DNA of 64,000 nt from Nocardioides marmoriginsengisoli (GTDB taxonomy: Bacteria; Actinomycetota; Actinomycetes; Propionibacteriales; Nocardioidaceae). Both the position numbers and the translations under genes were made by a program. Below, one piece after another: positions 8,218 to 16,510 of this stretch (position 1 is the first letter of the stretch; each line of letters opens with the position of its first letter). The notes below the pieces were generated by a model. The model worked only from the letters and a program-made list of their open reading frames with translations, had not been told where the DNA came from and did no database searches. The stretch covers positions 1,006,963 through 1,070,962 of the forward strand of contig NZ_RJSE01000007.1 in assembly GCF_003725695.1 (NCBI RefSeq), in the 5' to 3' direction.

Positions 8218-9065
8218 GCTGGTCTCGCTCCTGCGCGGGTCTCGAGCTCGTCGAGAAGGCTCTGGGTCTGCTGGTCGGCGGCCAGGCGTGCATCGAGAGC
8301 AGGGCTCAGTACTCCCCGCAGCGCGGACAGCGGCGCCCAGCGCGCGGGCTTGATCACGCGGGGTGCCCGCCGTTCGATGCCGTCGACGATCGCCTTGGCC
8401 GCTTGCTGGGGCTGGATCCGGACGAGCAGCGGCTTCGGCAGGGCAGCCATGAGCTGGATCACGGTCGGGTCCGCATCGACGCCGTTGCGGATCATGTCGG
8501 TCTCGATGAGCGAGAAGTACGCCGTGGTCGCTGAGGCGCCGTGCTGGGCCAGCTCGACCCGGAGGCCGCGCCCGAGCTGTTCAACTGCAGCCTTGCTCAT
8601 CGCGTACGGGACGGTGCCCATCCCGTTGAGAAAGGCGAAGACCGAGCTGATCAGGACGACCTGGCCGCGGTTGGCGATGACCTGCTCCATCGTCGCGCTG
8701 ACCGTGTTCACGACCCCGCCGATGTTGACGGCGAACAACTGGTCCACCGAGGATGCCGGCATCGACCGCAGCGTCGCGCCGCGGCTGAGCACGCCAGCGT
8801 TGGCGATGGAGATGTCGACGCTACCGAATCGGTCGACCACCTGCGCTACTGCGGCATCCAGGCGTTCGCGGTCGCGGACATCGGCGATCACGCCGAGGGC
8901 GCCGGTCGGAGAGAGGTCCCGAGCGATCCGCGGCGTCTCCGGGTTCACGTCGAGGATCGCGACCCGGGCGCCGCGCTTCAGGAGCAGCTCGGCAGTGGCG
9001 CGCCCGAGCCCACCGGTGCCTCCGGTGATCAGTGCGGTCTTGTCGCGGAGGTCGTACGTCGGCAT
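8214..9065 (-). CDS. SDR family NAD(P)-dependent oxidoreductase
   Basis: Short-chain dehydrogenase of 283 aa. It has ITGGTGGLGRATAELLLKRG near residue 12, ISIANAGVLSRG, then SSVFAFLNGMGTVPYAMSKAA with catalytic Tyr and Lys. ATG 9065 is chosen because AAAGG lies 7 bases before it; ATG 9080 would add five residues and lacks an RBS. It is the middle gene of the CrtA-like - SDR - SDR operon. It is similar in size and layout to the following SDR, so the two may act in series or be an old duplication. Confidence 0.85.
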   Translation of the reverse strand: MPTYDLRDKTALITGGTGGLGRATAELLLKRGARVAILDVNPETPRIARDLSPTGALGVIADVRDRERLDAAVAQVVDRFGSVDISIANAGVLSRGATLRSMPASSVDQLFAVNIGGVVNTVSATMEQVIANRGQVVLISSVFAFLNGMGTVPYAMSKAAVEQLGRGLRVELAQHGASATTAYFSLIETDMIRNGVDADPTVIQLMAALPKPLLVRIQPQQAAKAIVDGIERRAPRVIKPARWAPLSALRGVLSPALDARLAADQQTQSLLDELETRAGARPA

Positions 9066-9091
9066 CTCATTGCCTTTCATGTGAGGGAGGG

Positions 9092-9823
9092 TCAGCCGCG
9101 GAAGGCGGGAGGCAAGGTGGGGAAGGGCGCGGTGTCGATGCCCAAGGACCCGGTGCTGGCCAGCGGGCGTACCTGCAGGTAGCAGCCGACCCGGTGCATG
9201 TTGGTCTCGAGCGAGCTCTTCATCGCGAACGCGTGCCCTCCCGGCTGGTAGGCGTACTCCTGCGCTGTTCGGAGCGACTTCCAGAGGCTGATCGAGGTGT
9301 GCTCGAACGGCAGCTGGCTGGAGATGTCGACGCTGCCGCGATGACCCGGGTGGTGTGCGGCCCTGCTCGCGGCGTGCAGGTTGTTCCGGAGGAACTTGTG
9401 CAGGTGCCCCCGGTTCACGATGCCGTGAACGATGGCGATCATCGGCTCGCCCGTGTCCAGAGGCTCAGCCCCGTCCGTGCGGGGTGTCCATCCGTGCCAG
9501 TGGTCGCCGGGCGTCGCGACCCGGAAGCGCACGACCTCGCCGTCCAGGCTGAACCGTTCGGGACCGTCCAGCGCGACCTTGAGCGGACCGGTCCACGCGG
9601 CAGCGGCTGCCTCCGGTGATTCCCAGGCAGCGACGAGTGCGCGACCAGCCGGGAACACGCGGGGGATGAGCGCATGAGTGCCGTTGTTGGCGTGGTTGAC
9701 GGTCGCGGAGCGCAACCCGTCGACACCGCGTGAGATGGCGTCCCGTACCGACCGCTTCCAGCGCGCGGCGCTCAGCGAGGGCTTCTCGAAGACGTCGATG
9801 GTGAGGTAGTCGGCCTGGCTCAT
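9092..9823 (-). CDS. Spheroidene monooxygenase (CrtA)-like protein
   Basis: Protein of 243 aa. It starts at ATG 9823 behind a strong RBS (AGGAGGAGGATCC). The pattern PFEHTSISLWKSLRTAQEYAY, then HAFAM, resembles the conserved core of CrtA-like and dimeric alpha-beta barrel monooxygenases (TLSLW...AL..FAY....HA). The resemblance is from memory and moderate. It is the first gene of the minus operon, with box B 13 bases upstream of the start. It could hydroxylate or bind a hydrophobic substrate for the two SDRs behind it. Confidence 0.5.
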   Translation of the reverse strand: MSQADYLTIDVFEKPSLSAARWKRSVRDAISRGVDGLRSATVNHANNGTHALIPRVFPAGRALVAAWESPEAAAAAWTGPLKVALDGPERFSLDGEVVRFRVATPGDHWHGWTPRTDGAEPLDTGEPMIAIVHGIVNRGHLHKFLRNNLHAASRAAHHPGHRGSVDISSQLPFEHTSISLWKSLRTAQEYAYQPGGHAFAMKSSLETNMHRVGCYLQVRPLASTGSLGIDTAPFPTLPPAFRG

Positions 9824-9835
9824 GGATCCTCCTCC

Positions 9836-9850
9836 TATAACCAAGTTATA
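9836..9850. promoter_or_regulatory. Inverted-repeat operator, box B copy 2
   Basis: TATAACCAAGTTATA: 6-bp perfect arms TATAAC/GTTATA with spacer CAA, immediately upstream of the RBS of the gene starting at 9823. It has the same arms as the site at 2306-2320 beside the TetR gene. It probably places the minus operon under the same repressor. Confidence 0.65.
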
Positions 9851-9974
9851 GGAAGAGGGTAAGTCATTGGCTCGAAGATGCAAAGAAGGGGTTGTGGTTT
9901 CAGGCCAGGGAGAGTTCTGCGCTCTGACTACCTTGCGATCCGGGCCAGCAGTAGCGCGCGCTCAGCCTGGTCGA

Positions 9975-10195
9975 CGCCGATGCCAACCGACAATGGGTGG
10001 TCACGGCGTACGCACTCGTGTTCGGCGGACTGCTCCTGCTCGGCGGCCGGATCGCCGACTTCATCGGTCGCAAGCGGGCGTTCATCATCGGCCTTGCCTG
10101 GTTCGGAGTGGCCTCGGCCATCGGCGGCCTCGCGCAGACCCAGGGTGAGCTCTTCGGCGCACGCGCGCTCCAGTGCGCCTTCGCCGCTTTTGAGA
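9975..10195 (+). pseudogene. Fragment of an MFS (DHA2) drug transporter
   Basis: The plus frame reads DADANRQWVVTAYALVFGG, then GGRIADFIGRKRAFIIG and QGELFGARALQCAFAA. This is TM2-TM4 of a DHA2 transporter. It closely matches residues about 50-125 of the intact MFS gene on the opposite strand (start 11842), but with many silent and coding differences. It is therefore an old paralogous fragment, not a fresh copy. Both ends break off abruptly. Confidence 0.7.
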
Positions 10196-10354
10196 GCGAA
10201 GGCGATGATGACCTGGCGTGCGTTTGACGTGTCCGCACGCAGGCGGTCCGCAATACATCGCGTGATGAGCGCGGACGTACGAAGCAGGTCCCTCACCGAC
10301 ATCAGCGGTTAGGGACCTGCGCCGTCACTAATCGGTTCTTCTGCCCGCTGTTGC
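10196..10354. other. Decayed junction sequence with stem-loop
   Basis: Short stretch between the MFS fragment and the intact MFS gene. A minus frame gives LLRTSALITRCIADRLRADT, then SNARQVIIAFALK, which I do not recognise. A perfect 10-bp stem (GCAGGTCCCT 10284-10293 with AGGGACCTGC 10311-10320) lies 35 bases past the MFS stop. It may end MFS transcription, though no T-run follows. Confidence 0.4.
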
Positions 10355-11842
10355 TCAGATGAGCAAGAGTTCCTCGGCATGCTCGAACGCAGTCTCCGCG
10401 CCCTCGATCTCGGACTGAGGACGCTGCTTGGTCACGAGTGCCAGGGAGAGGATCGTAGCGAGGATGAGGGCGCCGAGGCTCCAGGTGAAGGCGACGGTGT
10501 AGCCGTGGACCAGACCCTCGGCGACCTGGCCTGCACCATTGGCGGAGATGTAGTTGGCGGTCGCTGTGGCTGCAATGGTGTTGAGCAAGGCAGTGCCCAA
10601 CGATCCGCCGACTTGTTGGGTGGTGTTTACCAATGCGCTGGCGACGCCCGCGTCGTGGTCCTCGACTCCGACGAGAGCCGTGCTCGAGAGAGCCACGAAC
10701 GCGAGTCCCATGCCGACGCTCACTACGATCTGGGCCGGGAGCACGGTCGACAGGTAGCTTCCGTCGACCGTGATCTGGGCAAAGAGCGCCATCCCGATGG
10801 CGGCTGCTGCGGTGCCGCCGACCATCAGGGGACGTGGCCCGATGCGGGGGAGGAGACTGCTGGCCACACCCGCGCCGGCTACGACGCCGACGCTGAAGGG
10901 CAGGAATGCCAGCCCGGACTTCACCGCGGAGTAGTGCAGCGTTCCCTGCATGTAGTAGACGAGGAACAGGAACATCCCGAACAACGCCAGGCCGAGCAAC
11001 AGCGAGACCAGGAAGGCGCCGGCACGGTTGCGCTCGGTGAAGACCCGCGGCGGCAGCAGCGGCTCGGAGGTGTTCCGCTCGATCACCACGAAGGCGACCA
11101 GGAGCACGACGGCTGCGGCCAGCAGCGAGATCGTGCTGGTGGCCGACCAGCCGCTCTCGTTGGCCTTGGTGAACCCGTAGACCAGGGCGACCAGGCCCAG
11201 GGTGCTGGTGACGACTCCGGGGATGTCGTACTTGGGCTCGCCCTCGGCGCGGCTCTCGCGCACCAAGACGTATGCGGCGACCGCGGTTGCGATCGCGATC
11301 GGGGTGTTGACCAGCAGGGTCCAGCGCCAGGAGGCGTACTCGGTGAGGACGCCGCCGAGGATAAGGCCGAGTGCGGCGCCGCCGCCGGAGATCCCTCCGT
11401 AGACACCGAATGCCTTGGCGCGCTCCTTCGGCTCGCTGAAGGTGACGGTGATGAGCGAGAGGGCGGCGGGTGCCATCAGCGCCGCGAAGGCGCCCTGCAG
11501 GGCGCGGGCCCCGAACAACTCGCCCTGGTTCTGGGCAAGGCCGCCGATTGCGGAGGCTACTCCGAAGCCGACGAGGCCGATGATGAACGCCCGCTTCCGG
11601 CCGATGAAGTCAGCCACCCGGCCGCCGAGCAGGAGCAGTCCGCCGAACGCGAGTGCGTACGCGGTCACGACCCACTGCCGGTTGGCGTCGGTGATGCCCA
11701 GCGCGTGCTGGGCGGATGGAAGGGCGATGTTGACGATGCTGGCGTCGAGCACCACCATCAGCTGGGCGACGGCGATGACGACCAGCGCCAACCATCGACG
11801 CGGGTCGACGACCGTGGTCGTCTCGGGGGGAGTGGTGCTCAT
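10355..11842 (-). CDS. MFS transporter, DHA2 (14-TMS) drug-proton antiporter family
   Basis: Inner-membrane efflux protein of 495 aa with 14 predicted hydrophobic helices. The family signatures are LDASIVNIALPSA in TM1, motif A GGRVADFIGRKRA, and motif C GGAALGLILGGVL followed by TEYASWRW. ATG 11842 follows GAAGGACTGAC. The frame opens further upstream, but that part covers the operator. It is divergent from a MarR gene with a shared inverted-repeat operator, the usual layout for a multidrug or antibiotic pump de-repressed by its ligand. Confidence 0.88.
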   Translation of the reverse strand: MSTTPPETTTVVDPRRWLALVVIAVAQLMVVLDASIVNIALPSAQHALGITDANRQWVVTAYALAFGGLLLLGGRVADFIGRKRAFIIGLVGFGVASAIGGLAQNQGELFGARALQGAFAALMAPAALSLITVTFSEPKERAKAFGVYGGISGGGAALGLILGGVLTEYASWRWTLLVNTPIAIATAVAAYVLVRESRAEGEPKYDIPGVVTSTLGLVALVYGFTKANESGWSATSTISLLAAAVVLLVAFVVIERNTSEPLLPPRVFTERNRAGAFLVSLLLGLALFGMFLFLVYYMQGTLHYSAVKSGLAFLPFSVGVVAGAGVASSLLPRIGPRPLMVGGTAAAAIGMALFAQITVDGSYLSTVLPAQIVVSVGMGLAFVALSSTALVGVEDHDAGVASALVNTTQQVGGSLGTALLNTIAATATANYISANGAGQVAEGLVHGYTVAFTWSLGALILATILSLALVTKQRPQSEIEGAETAFEHAEELLLI

Positions 11843-11897
11843 GTCAGTCCTTCGAGAGTTCGGAGTAGCGGAGGAGTTCAACTCGCTCCACCATATG

Positions 11898-11930
11898 GAC
11901 TCGGATCGTCCGAGTCCAGACGATCCGAGT
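11898..11930. promoter_or_regulatory. Nested inverted repeats, candidate MarR operator
   Basis: GACTCGGATCGTCCGAGTC (11898-11916) has 8-bp arms. The longer repeat ACTCGGATCGTC (11899-11910) / GACGATCCGAGT (11919-11930) is perfect over 12 bp. They lie between divergent MFS and MarR genes, just upstream of the MarR promoter. MarR binding is inferred. Confidence 0.65.
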
Positions 11931-11946
11931 GTGACTAATCCGACTC

Positions 11947-11975
11947 TTGACCAACTCTGCCTGTCGTTGTACGGT
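11947..11975 (+). promoter_or_regulatory. Candidate sigma-70-type promoter of the MarR gene
   Basis: TTGACC (11947-11952), a 17-base spacer, then TACGGT (11970-11975), ending 7 bases before the MarR start. The spacing is ideal and the -35 is near consensus. The inverted repeats lie directly upstream. Confidence 0.5.
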
Positions 11976-11982
11976 GCGGAGC

Positions 11983-12471
11983 ATGGGAACACCTTCAAGC
12001 CACGCTGACCAGACGGAGCTGGCGATCTGTGCCGCGTTCCCCACCGATCTGACGATGCTGCTGCACGCCGCCGCCGGTCGGATGACCGATGACCTCGACC
12101 TCGCTGCCGTCCAGATGGGCCTCAACGACGTCCGCGACTGGCTTGTGCTCGCGGCGCTCGATGATGGCCGCCAGCGCACTCAGCTCGAGTTGAGCCGGGT
12201 CGTGTGCGTCGACAAGACGACGCTCATCAGCGTTCTCGACCGGCTCGAAAAGCACGAGTTGATCGTGCGTTCGGTCGATCCGTCAGACCGCCGGGTCCGT
12301 ATCCCTGCGATCACGCCGACCGGTCGGAAGGTTTACGCCAAGTTCGCGATCGCCCGCGACATGGCTGAGGCGTGCGCACTCGACGGCGTGGACCAATCCG
12401 GCCGCGCGCTATTGATGGACCTGCTGGCCCGGATTGCACACCGCCAGGACGCATCGCTGTCCGGCGTGTAA
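11983..12471 (+). CDS. MarR family transcriptional regulator
   Basis: Winged-helix regulator of 162 aa. Core: LDLAAVQMGLNDVRDWLVLA, then RTQLELSRVVCVDKTTLISV, then LDRLEKHELIVRSVDPSDRR, the recognition helix and wing typical of MarR. ATG 11983 is chosen because it sits just after the promoter at 11947-11975. It is divergent from the MFS pump, and is therefore the likely repressor of the pump and of itself. Confidence 0.88.
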   Translation: MGTPSSHADQTELAICAAFPTDLTMLLHAAAGRMTDDLDLAAVQMGLNDVRDWLVLAALDDGRQRTQLELSRVVCVDKTTLISVLDRLEKHELIVRSVDPSDRRVRIPAITPTGRKVYAKFAIARDMAEACALDGVDQSGRALLMDLLARIAHRQDASLSGV

Positions 12472-12536
12472 GGCTCTGTTGGCGGTACCTGGAAGTTGGT
12501 CTGGATCGCTCACGGCGATTGGTTGACCACGCCGTC

Positions 12537-13105
12537 TGGTCTCGCACAGCCACCGGTGATGCCTCAGCGCCGAGGTCAGGCGACCAAAGCGGCGAGGGCG
12601 CGCCTGGTGGCGCTGGTCTCCAACTGCGGGCTCGACCCCAATAAGACCCAAGCGTTCGTCGACTCCACAGCCTTCGGGCCACTGACTGCGGCCACGACGT
12701 CGGCCAACTCCTTCCAGAACTCGTGCAGCACCGTTCAGGTGATGCCGAAGACCTGGCCGCCGTTCCTCGTCCACCGCATCAACTCGGCGGTCAGTTGAAG
12801 TCGAACATCCGGTCGCAAGCCTCGCGGTGCTCCCACCTGATCGCTGGACTCATCCCGGAGGCCCTCGGCGCGATGACCGACGAAATGCGCATTGCGCCTG
12901 ACGATCGCAAGAAAACCATCGAGGTCCGTGCGCGAGGACTCGCCGAGGACGCTCTCGGTTCGGGTGCCCCCTGGATTAGTCGACTTGGCACACCTCTCAC
13001 CGGCCGTCCGCATTGGCTCACCGAGGTTGGCACCGTTGCGGCCTATCGCGACCGCTACTGCATCACCGCTACGTCGCGCACAACTACTCGCGGCAAGCCA
13101 GGATG
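12537..13105 (+). pseudogene. C-terminal remnant of a conjugative relaxase (MobF/TraA type)
   Basis: Two plus frames joined by at least one frameshift near 12720-12790 read ARLVALVSNCGLDPNKTQAF, AFGPLTAA, then HLIAGLIPEALG, ARGLAEDALGSGAPWISRLG and WLTEVGTVAAYRDRY. This order (alpha-helical repeats, LIAGLIPEALG, W.RRLG.P, EV.TVAAYRDRY) is the C-terminus of actinobacterial MobF relaxases. No relaxase or helicase domain is present. It is a scar of a conjugative element next to the MarR/MFS pair. Confidence 0.6.
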
Positions 13106-13290
13106 CCGGCGCTGATCTGGTCGGATCGGGCCGCACTTCCTACTTGCCATCGTCTGATCGCTGAGCTGTCCAAAGATTCCGGTGGTCCGGCAGAACGCCT
13201 TGCGCTCGGTCGTGGTAACGGGTGCTCCGATCGGTGAGCGTAAGATCTAACTCATACTCGAATTGTTTCTCGTTACCGAGAGCGTGACCG
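13106..13290. other. Spacer without recognisable gene
   Basis: Sequence between the relaxase remnant and the GMC pseudogene. No family, promoter or terminator is evident. Confidence 0.4.
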
Positions 13291-14824
13291 TCACCCGGAC
13301 GAGGCGAGGACCAGGTCCGCGCCCCGGTGCGCGAGCATCATGGTGGGGGCGTTGGTGTCCCGACGGGAGGAACGGGATCGCGGATGCATCGATGACCCTC
13401 AGCGCATCGATCCCGTGGACCTTCAGCTCCGGTTCACCACGGCGTCGTCGTCCATGCCCATCCGGCAGGTGCCCACCGGGTGGGCGATGCTCTCCTCGGA
13501 CCTCGCCAGCCACCTCGTTCCGGCGCGGTCAGCAGGGCTGTCGTAGGCGCCCACGACGTGCCTCATCGCACTCTGATCCTCGACCAGGCTGCGTGCGAGA
13601 TCGGCGCCGACGACGAGCTTGCGCCGGTCGCCGGCGTGCCCCAGCAGCTGGAAGTCGACGGCCGGGCTGCCGTCACGGAGGACGACGCGGCCGCGTCCCT
13701 GCGGGTGCAGCAGGACCGTATAGACGGTGAAACCATCGGCTCGTTCCAGGAATGTCTTTCCGGTCACCTTGCCCCACCTGGTACTGGACAGGCCCGACAG
13801 CGATCTGGAAATCGTCCGTGAGCAGCTGCGCCTCGAACGGTGAGGTGGCGATCGGGCCGGTCCGGTTCCACAGGAAGTCGGCCGCAGCTGTCGCCGCGGA
13901 TATCGGACCGATCGTGTTCAAGGTCGGGACCTTCGACGACCAGCGCTGCGTCACGACGAGATGGTCCTGGAAGTTCGTGCCGACCCCGTTGAGCCGGTGG
14001 CGGCTCCCGTCCGGCCCGATCCCCGAGCGCAGGAGGAGCCCTGGCGAGCCGATCGCGCCCGCCGCGAGGATCACCTCCTGACGAGCCCTGATCAGTCCGG
14101 CCGTGGTCTCGACCCCGACCGCGCGTCTGCCGTCGAGACGGATGCCGGTGACAGTCGTGCGGGTGAGGAGGACCGGCCGGGAACCTCGTGGGGCCGCCCT
14201 GAGGAATTCACGCCCCGAGTGGGACCGGATCCCGCGGCGCCGGTTCACCTGGGCTCGGGCGACGCCCAGTTGGTCCCTTCCGTTTGGGTCCGGGTTGCGC
14301 AGGTACCCCGCCTGCGTTGCCGCATCGACGAACGCCCGGTCGATCTCGTGGTCGTGCCCGCACCACTCGACGTGGATTGGACCTGCGCCGCCGCGGAAGT
14401 CGTCGGCGCCGCCGGCCCAGGACTCGATGGCCTTGAAGGTAGGGAGAACGTCGTCGTACGACCACCCGGTGCAGCCGGCCTCCGCCCAGCAGTCGTAGTC
14501 GCCGGCCCGCCCGCGCACGTAGACCATGGCGTTGATCGCCCCGCTGCCCCCGACGATCCGTCCGGCTGCGAATGGCGGGCGCTCACCGTCCTTCGTCGGG
14601 TCCGCCAGGGTCGGGTACTTCCAGTTCGCCGAGCGGTAGAGTGTCATCACGCCCGGGGCGAGCTTGACGTCAGGCCTGCGGTCCGTGCCTCCGGCTTCGA
14701 CGACGATCACGGACGCGCCTGCGGAGGCGAGCCTCGCTGCGACGACCGACCCGGCAGACCCTGCGCCGACGATGACGTAGTCGGCCTCGGCGGAGGCGAT
14801 TCTCCTGCGGCTTGCTGCTGGCAT
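13291..14824 (-). pseudogene. GMC family FAD-dependent oxidoreductase, frameshifted
   Basis: Glucose-methanol-choline (choline dehydrogenase-like) enzyme. The N-terminal frame from ATG 14824 (RBS AGGAG) has VIVGAGSAGSVVAARLASAG, GRIVGGSGAINAMVYVRG and EVILAAGAIGSPGLLLRSGI. The protein continues in other frames: near 13765 it switches to GKTFLERADGFTVYTVLLHP, near 13440 to PELKVHGIDALRVIDAS, and near 13360 to TNAPTMMLAHRGADLVL before a stop at 13291. At least three frameshifts, so it is either a true pseudogene or local sequence error. It is last in the 17025-13291 operon. Confidence 0.8.
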
Positions 14825-14853
14825 GGCGGGGCTCCTGCTGGCCTCGGGGCCTG

Positions 14854-15639
14854 TTACACGATGTTGAGTCCGTCGAGGAACCGGATGACGCTTTCCTCCG
14901 GGCCCGCGATCTCGATTCGGTGGTCGGTCCACGGCGTCCTCGCAGTTCCCCAGATGGGGAAGTCCTCGACCGCGGCCCGGACGGCGGTGGGTGCGCCGGG
15001 GGTGAGGCCGGCGGTGACGAGACCGCCCGGTTCGACCGTCCAGCTCCCACCTCCATCGCCGACCAGGGTCAGGTTCATGGGGGCGTCGAGCCACGGGAGC
15101 CCGTCGGCGCGCATCTGGTTGGTCATCACGGCGACCATCCACTCCACGACGACCGACGAGCGAAGGGCGTCCGAGCCGTCGGCGTCGCGATCGATGACCG
15201 TGAGGATGTCGTGGCGCAGGTGGATGTGGTGGTCGAAGAACATCGCGCCGGGCAGCATGACACCGAGACGGAAGCGGCCGAGCTCGGCAAGCGGCACGCG
15301 GAGGTGGATCAGCGGCGTACGACCGACGACGGCCGAGCAGCGCAATGCCGCTGAGCTCCAGCGCTCGTACTCGGCCACCAGACGATCGGAGTCCCAGTGA
15401 CGTCGCGAAGCGACCGCGCCCTCATTCGTCGCCTCGATGTCGGAGCTGCGGACGAGGTCGAGTATGGCGGGCGTGAGCAAGGCCTTGCATCCGACGCTCA
15501 TGTGGGCGACGACGTCGTGCACTGTCCAGTCGGCAGCCGCGCTCGGAGTCGCCCACTCGGACGTCTCCAGCGTGCTCAGCACGGCGGAGAGAGCGCGTCG
15601 TTCCCGGCGGAATGCTTCCACCCGCTGGCTCTGCGTCAC
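14854..15639 (-). CDS. Maleylpyruvate isomerase family mycothiol-dependent-type protein
   Basis: Protein of 261 aa. The DinB/MDMPI N-terminal four-helix domain (LSAVLSTLETSEWATPSAAA DWTVHDVVAHM) includes the DWTVHDVVAHM motif with the metal-type His. It also has FFDHHIHLRHDI near residue 135 and a C-terminal SCP2-like part (GGSWTVEPGG). It starts at GTG 15639, overlapping the SDR stop (GTGA). Unlike its neighbours it is intact. It may use mycothiol as cofactor; the reaction here is unknown. Confidence 0.75.
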   Translation of the reverse strand: MTQSQRVEAFRRERRALSAVLSTLETSEWATPSAAADWTVHDVVAHMSVGCKALLTPAILDLVRSSDIEATNEGAVASRRHWDSDRLVAEYERWSSAALRCSAVVGRTPLIHLRVPLAELGRFRLGVMLPGAMFFDHHIHLRHDILTVIDRDADGSDALRSSVVVEWMVAVMTNQMRADGLPWLDAPMNLTLVGDGGGSWTVEPGGLVTAGLTPGAPTAVRAAVEDFPIWGTARTPWTDHRIEIAGPEESVIRFLDGLNIV

Positions 15640-16510
15640 GATTCACGAGGTGTCACGACACCCGGTCCCCATGCGTCGGGATGCACCGACTGCATCACGT
15701 CGCGGGACAACGCCGCTTCGAAGTCGCCTGCGGCCCATGCTGGGAGGTGCCAGGTGGACACGGCCTCGGGCTGGGACCACACCGCGAGCGCCGTGCCGTC
15801 GAACGAGAGGACCTGGCCCCGGATGTGCTTCGCGGCTGGCTCAGCCAGGAAGGCGACGACGGGCGCGACGGATTCCGGCGGGGGAAGGTCAGCTGGTGAG
15901 AAACGGTCGAACCTGATGCGGCATCCGCGAACACGGCGATCATGTGTGTCCGAGCCGGGTGCAAGGGCATTGACCCTGATGTCGAAGCGTGAGAGCTCTA
16001 GATCCAGGACTCTGTTGAGGCCGACGATGCGGCCTTGGCTGCGGAGTAGTTCGCCTGTCCGAACATGCCGAAGAGCCCGGCTCCGGATGTGATGTTGATG
16101 AGGGAACCACCGCCACCGCGCATCGCCCGTGCCGCCGCGGTGCTGCAGGACCAGGTGCCGCGGAGGTGGACGGCTATGACCTCGTCGAACTCCTCCGGAG
16201 TCATCCGGGTCGACGACCTGTCGCGTGTGAACCCCGCGTTGTTGACGAGAACGTCGATGGTGCCGTGGGCGTCGATGCACGCGTCGACCAGTTCTTGGCA
16301 GAACGCGTGGTCGGCGACCGATCCGACGCACACGATCGCGCTGCCTCCGTTCGCGACTATCAGGTCAGCGGTGTCCTGGGCGGCGGCAGCATCCGTGCCG
16401 TTGACGACCAGCCGGGAGCCGTTCCGGGCGAGAGCCACCGCGAACGCACGGCCGAGGCCGCGCGATGAACCAGTCACGACGGCCGCCTGCCCGGTGAGGG
16501 GCCCGATCAC
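15636..16510 (-). pseudogene. SDR family oxidoreductase, frameshifted
   Basis: From ATG 16510 it reads AAVVTGSSRGLGRAFAVALA, VLVNNAGFTRD and ITSGAGLFGMFGQANYSAAK (catalytic Tyr/Lys). Near 16010 it shifts to VGLNRVLDLELSRFDIRVNA, near 15965 to ARTHMIAVFADAASGSTVSH, and near 15890 back to PPPESVAPVVAFLAEPAAKH. It ends at TGA 15636. This is a (3R)-hydroxyacyl-CoA dehydrogenase-like SDR broken by about three indels. Its start overlaps the SnoaL gene stop by 4 bases. Confidence 0.75.

Noticed and set aside
6599-8293. 564-codon minus frame across the OYE, HxlR and SDR genes
   Set aside because: Out-of-frame shadow with Arg/Pro-rich composition; the true SDR lies in another frame of the same strand.
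10200-10302. Minus peptide LLRTSALITRCIADRLRADT as a transposase piece
   Set aside because: It resembles something mobile-element-like, but I cannot name a family and there are no terminal repeats.
10379-11938. 519-codon plus frame opposite the MFS gene
   Set aside because: Gly/Asp-rich antisense shadow; the MFS frame has clear membrane helices and family motifs.
11843-11998. Extended N-terminus of the MFS protein
   Set aside because: The added 52 residues cover the inverted-repeat operator and are not part of the family.
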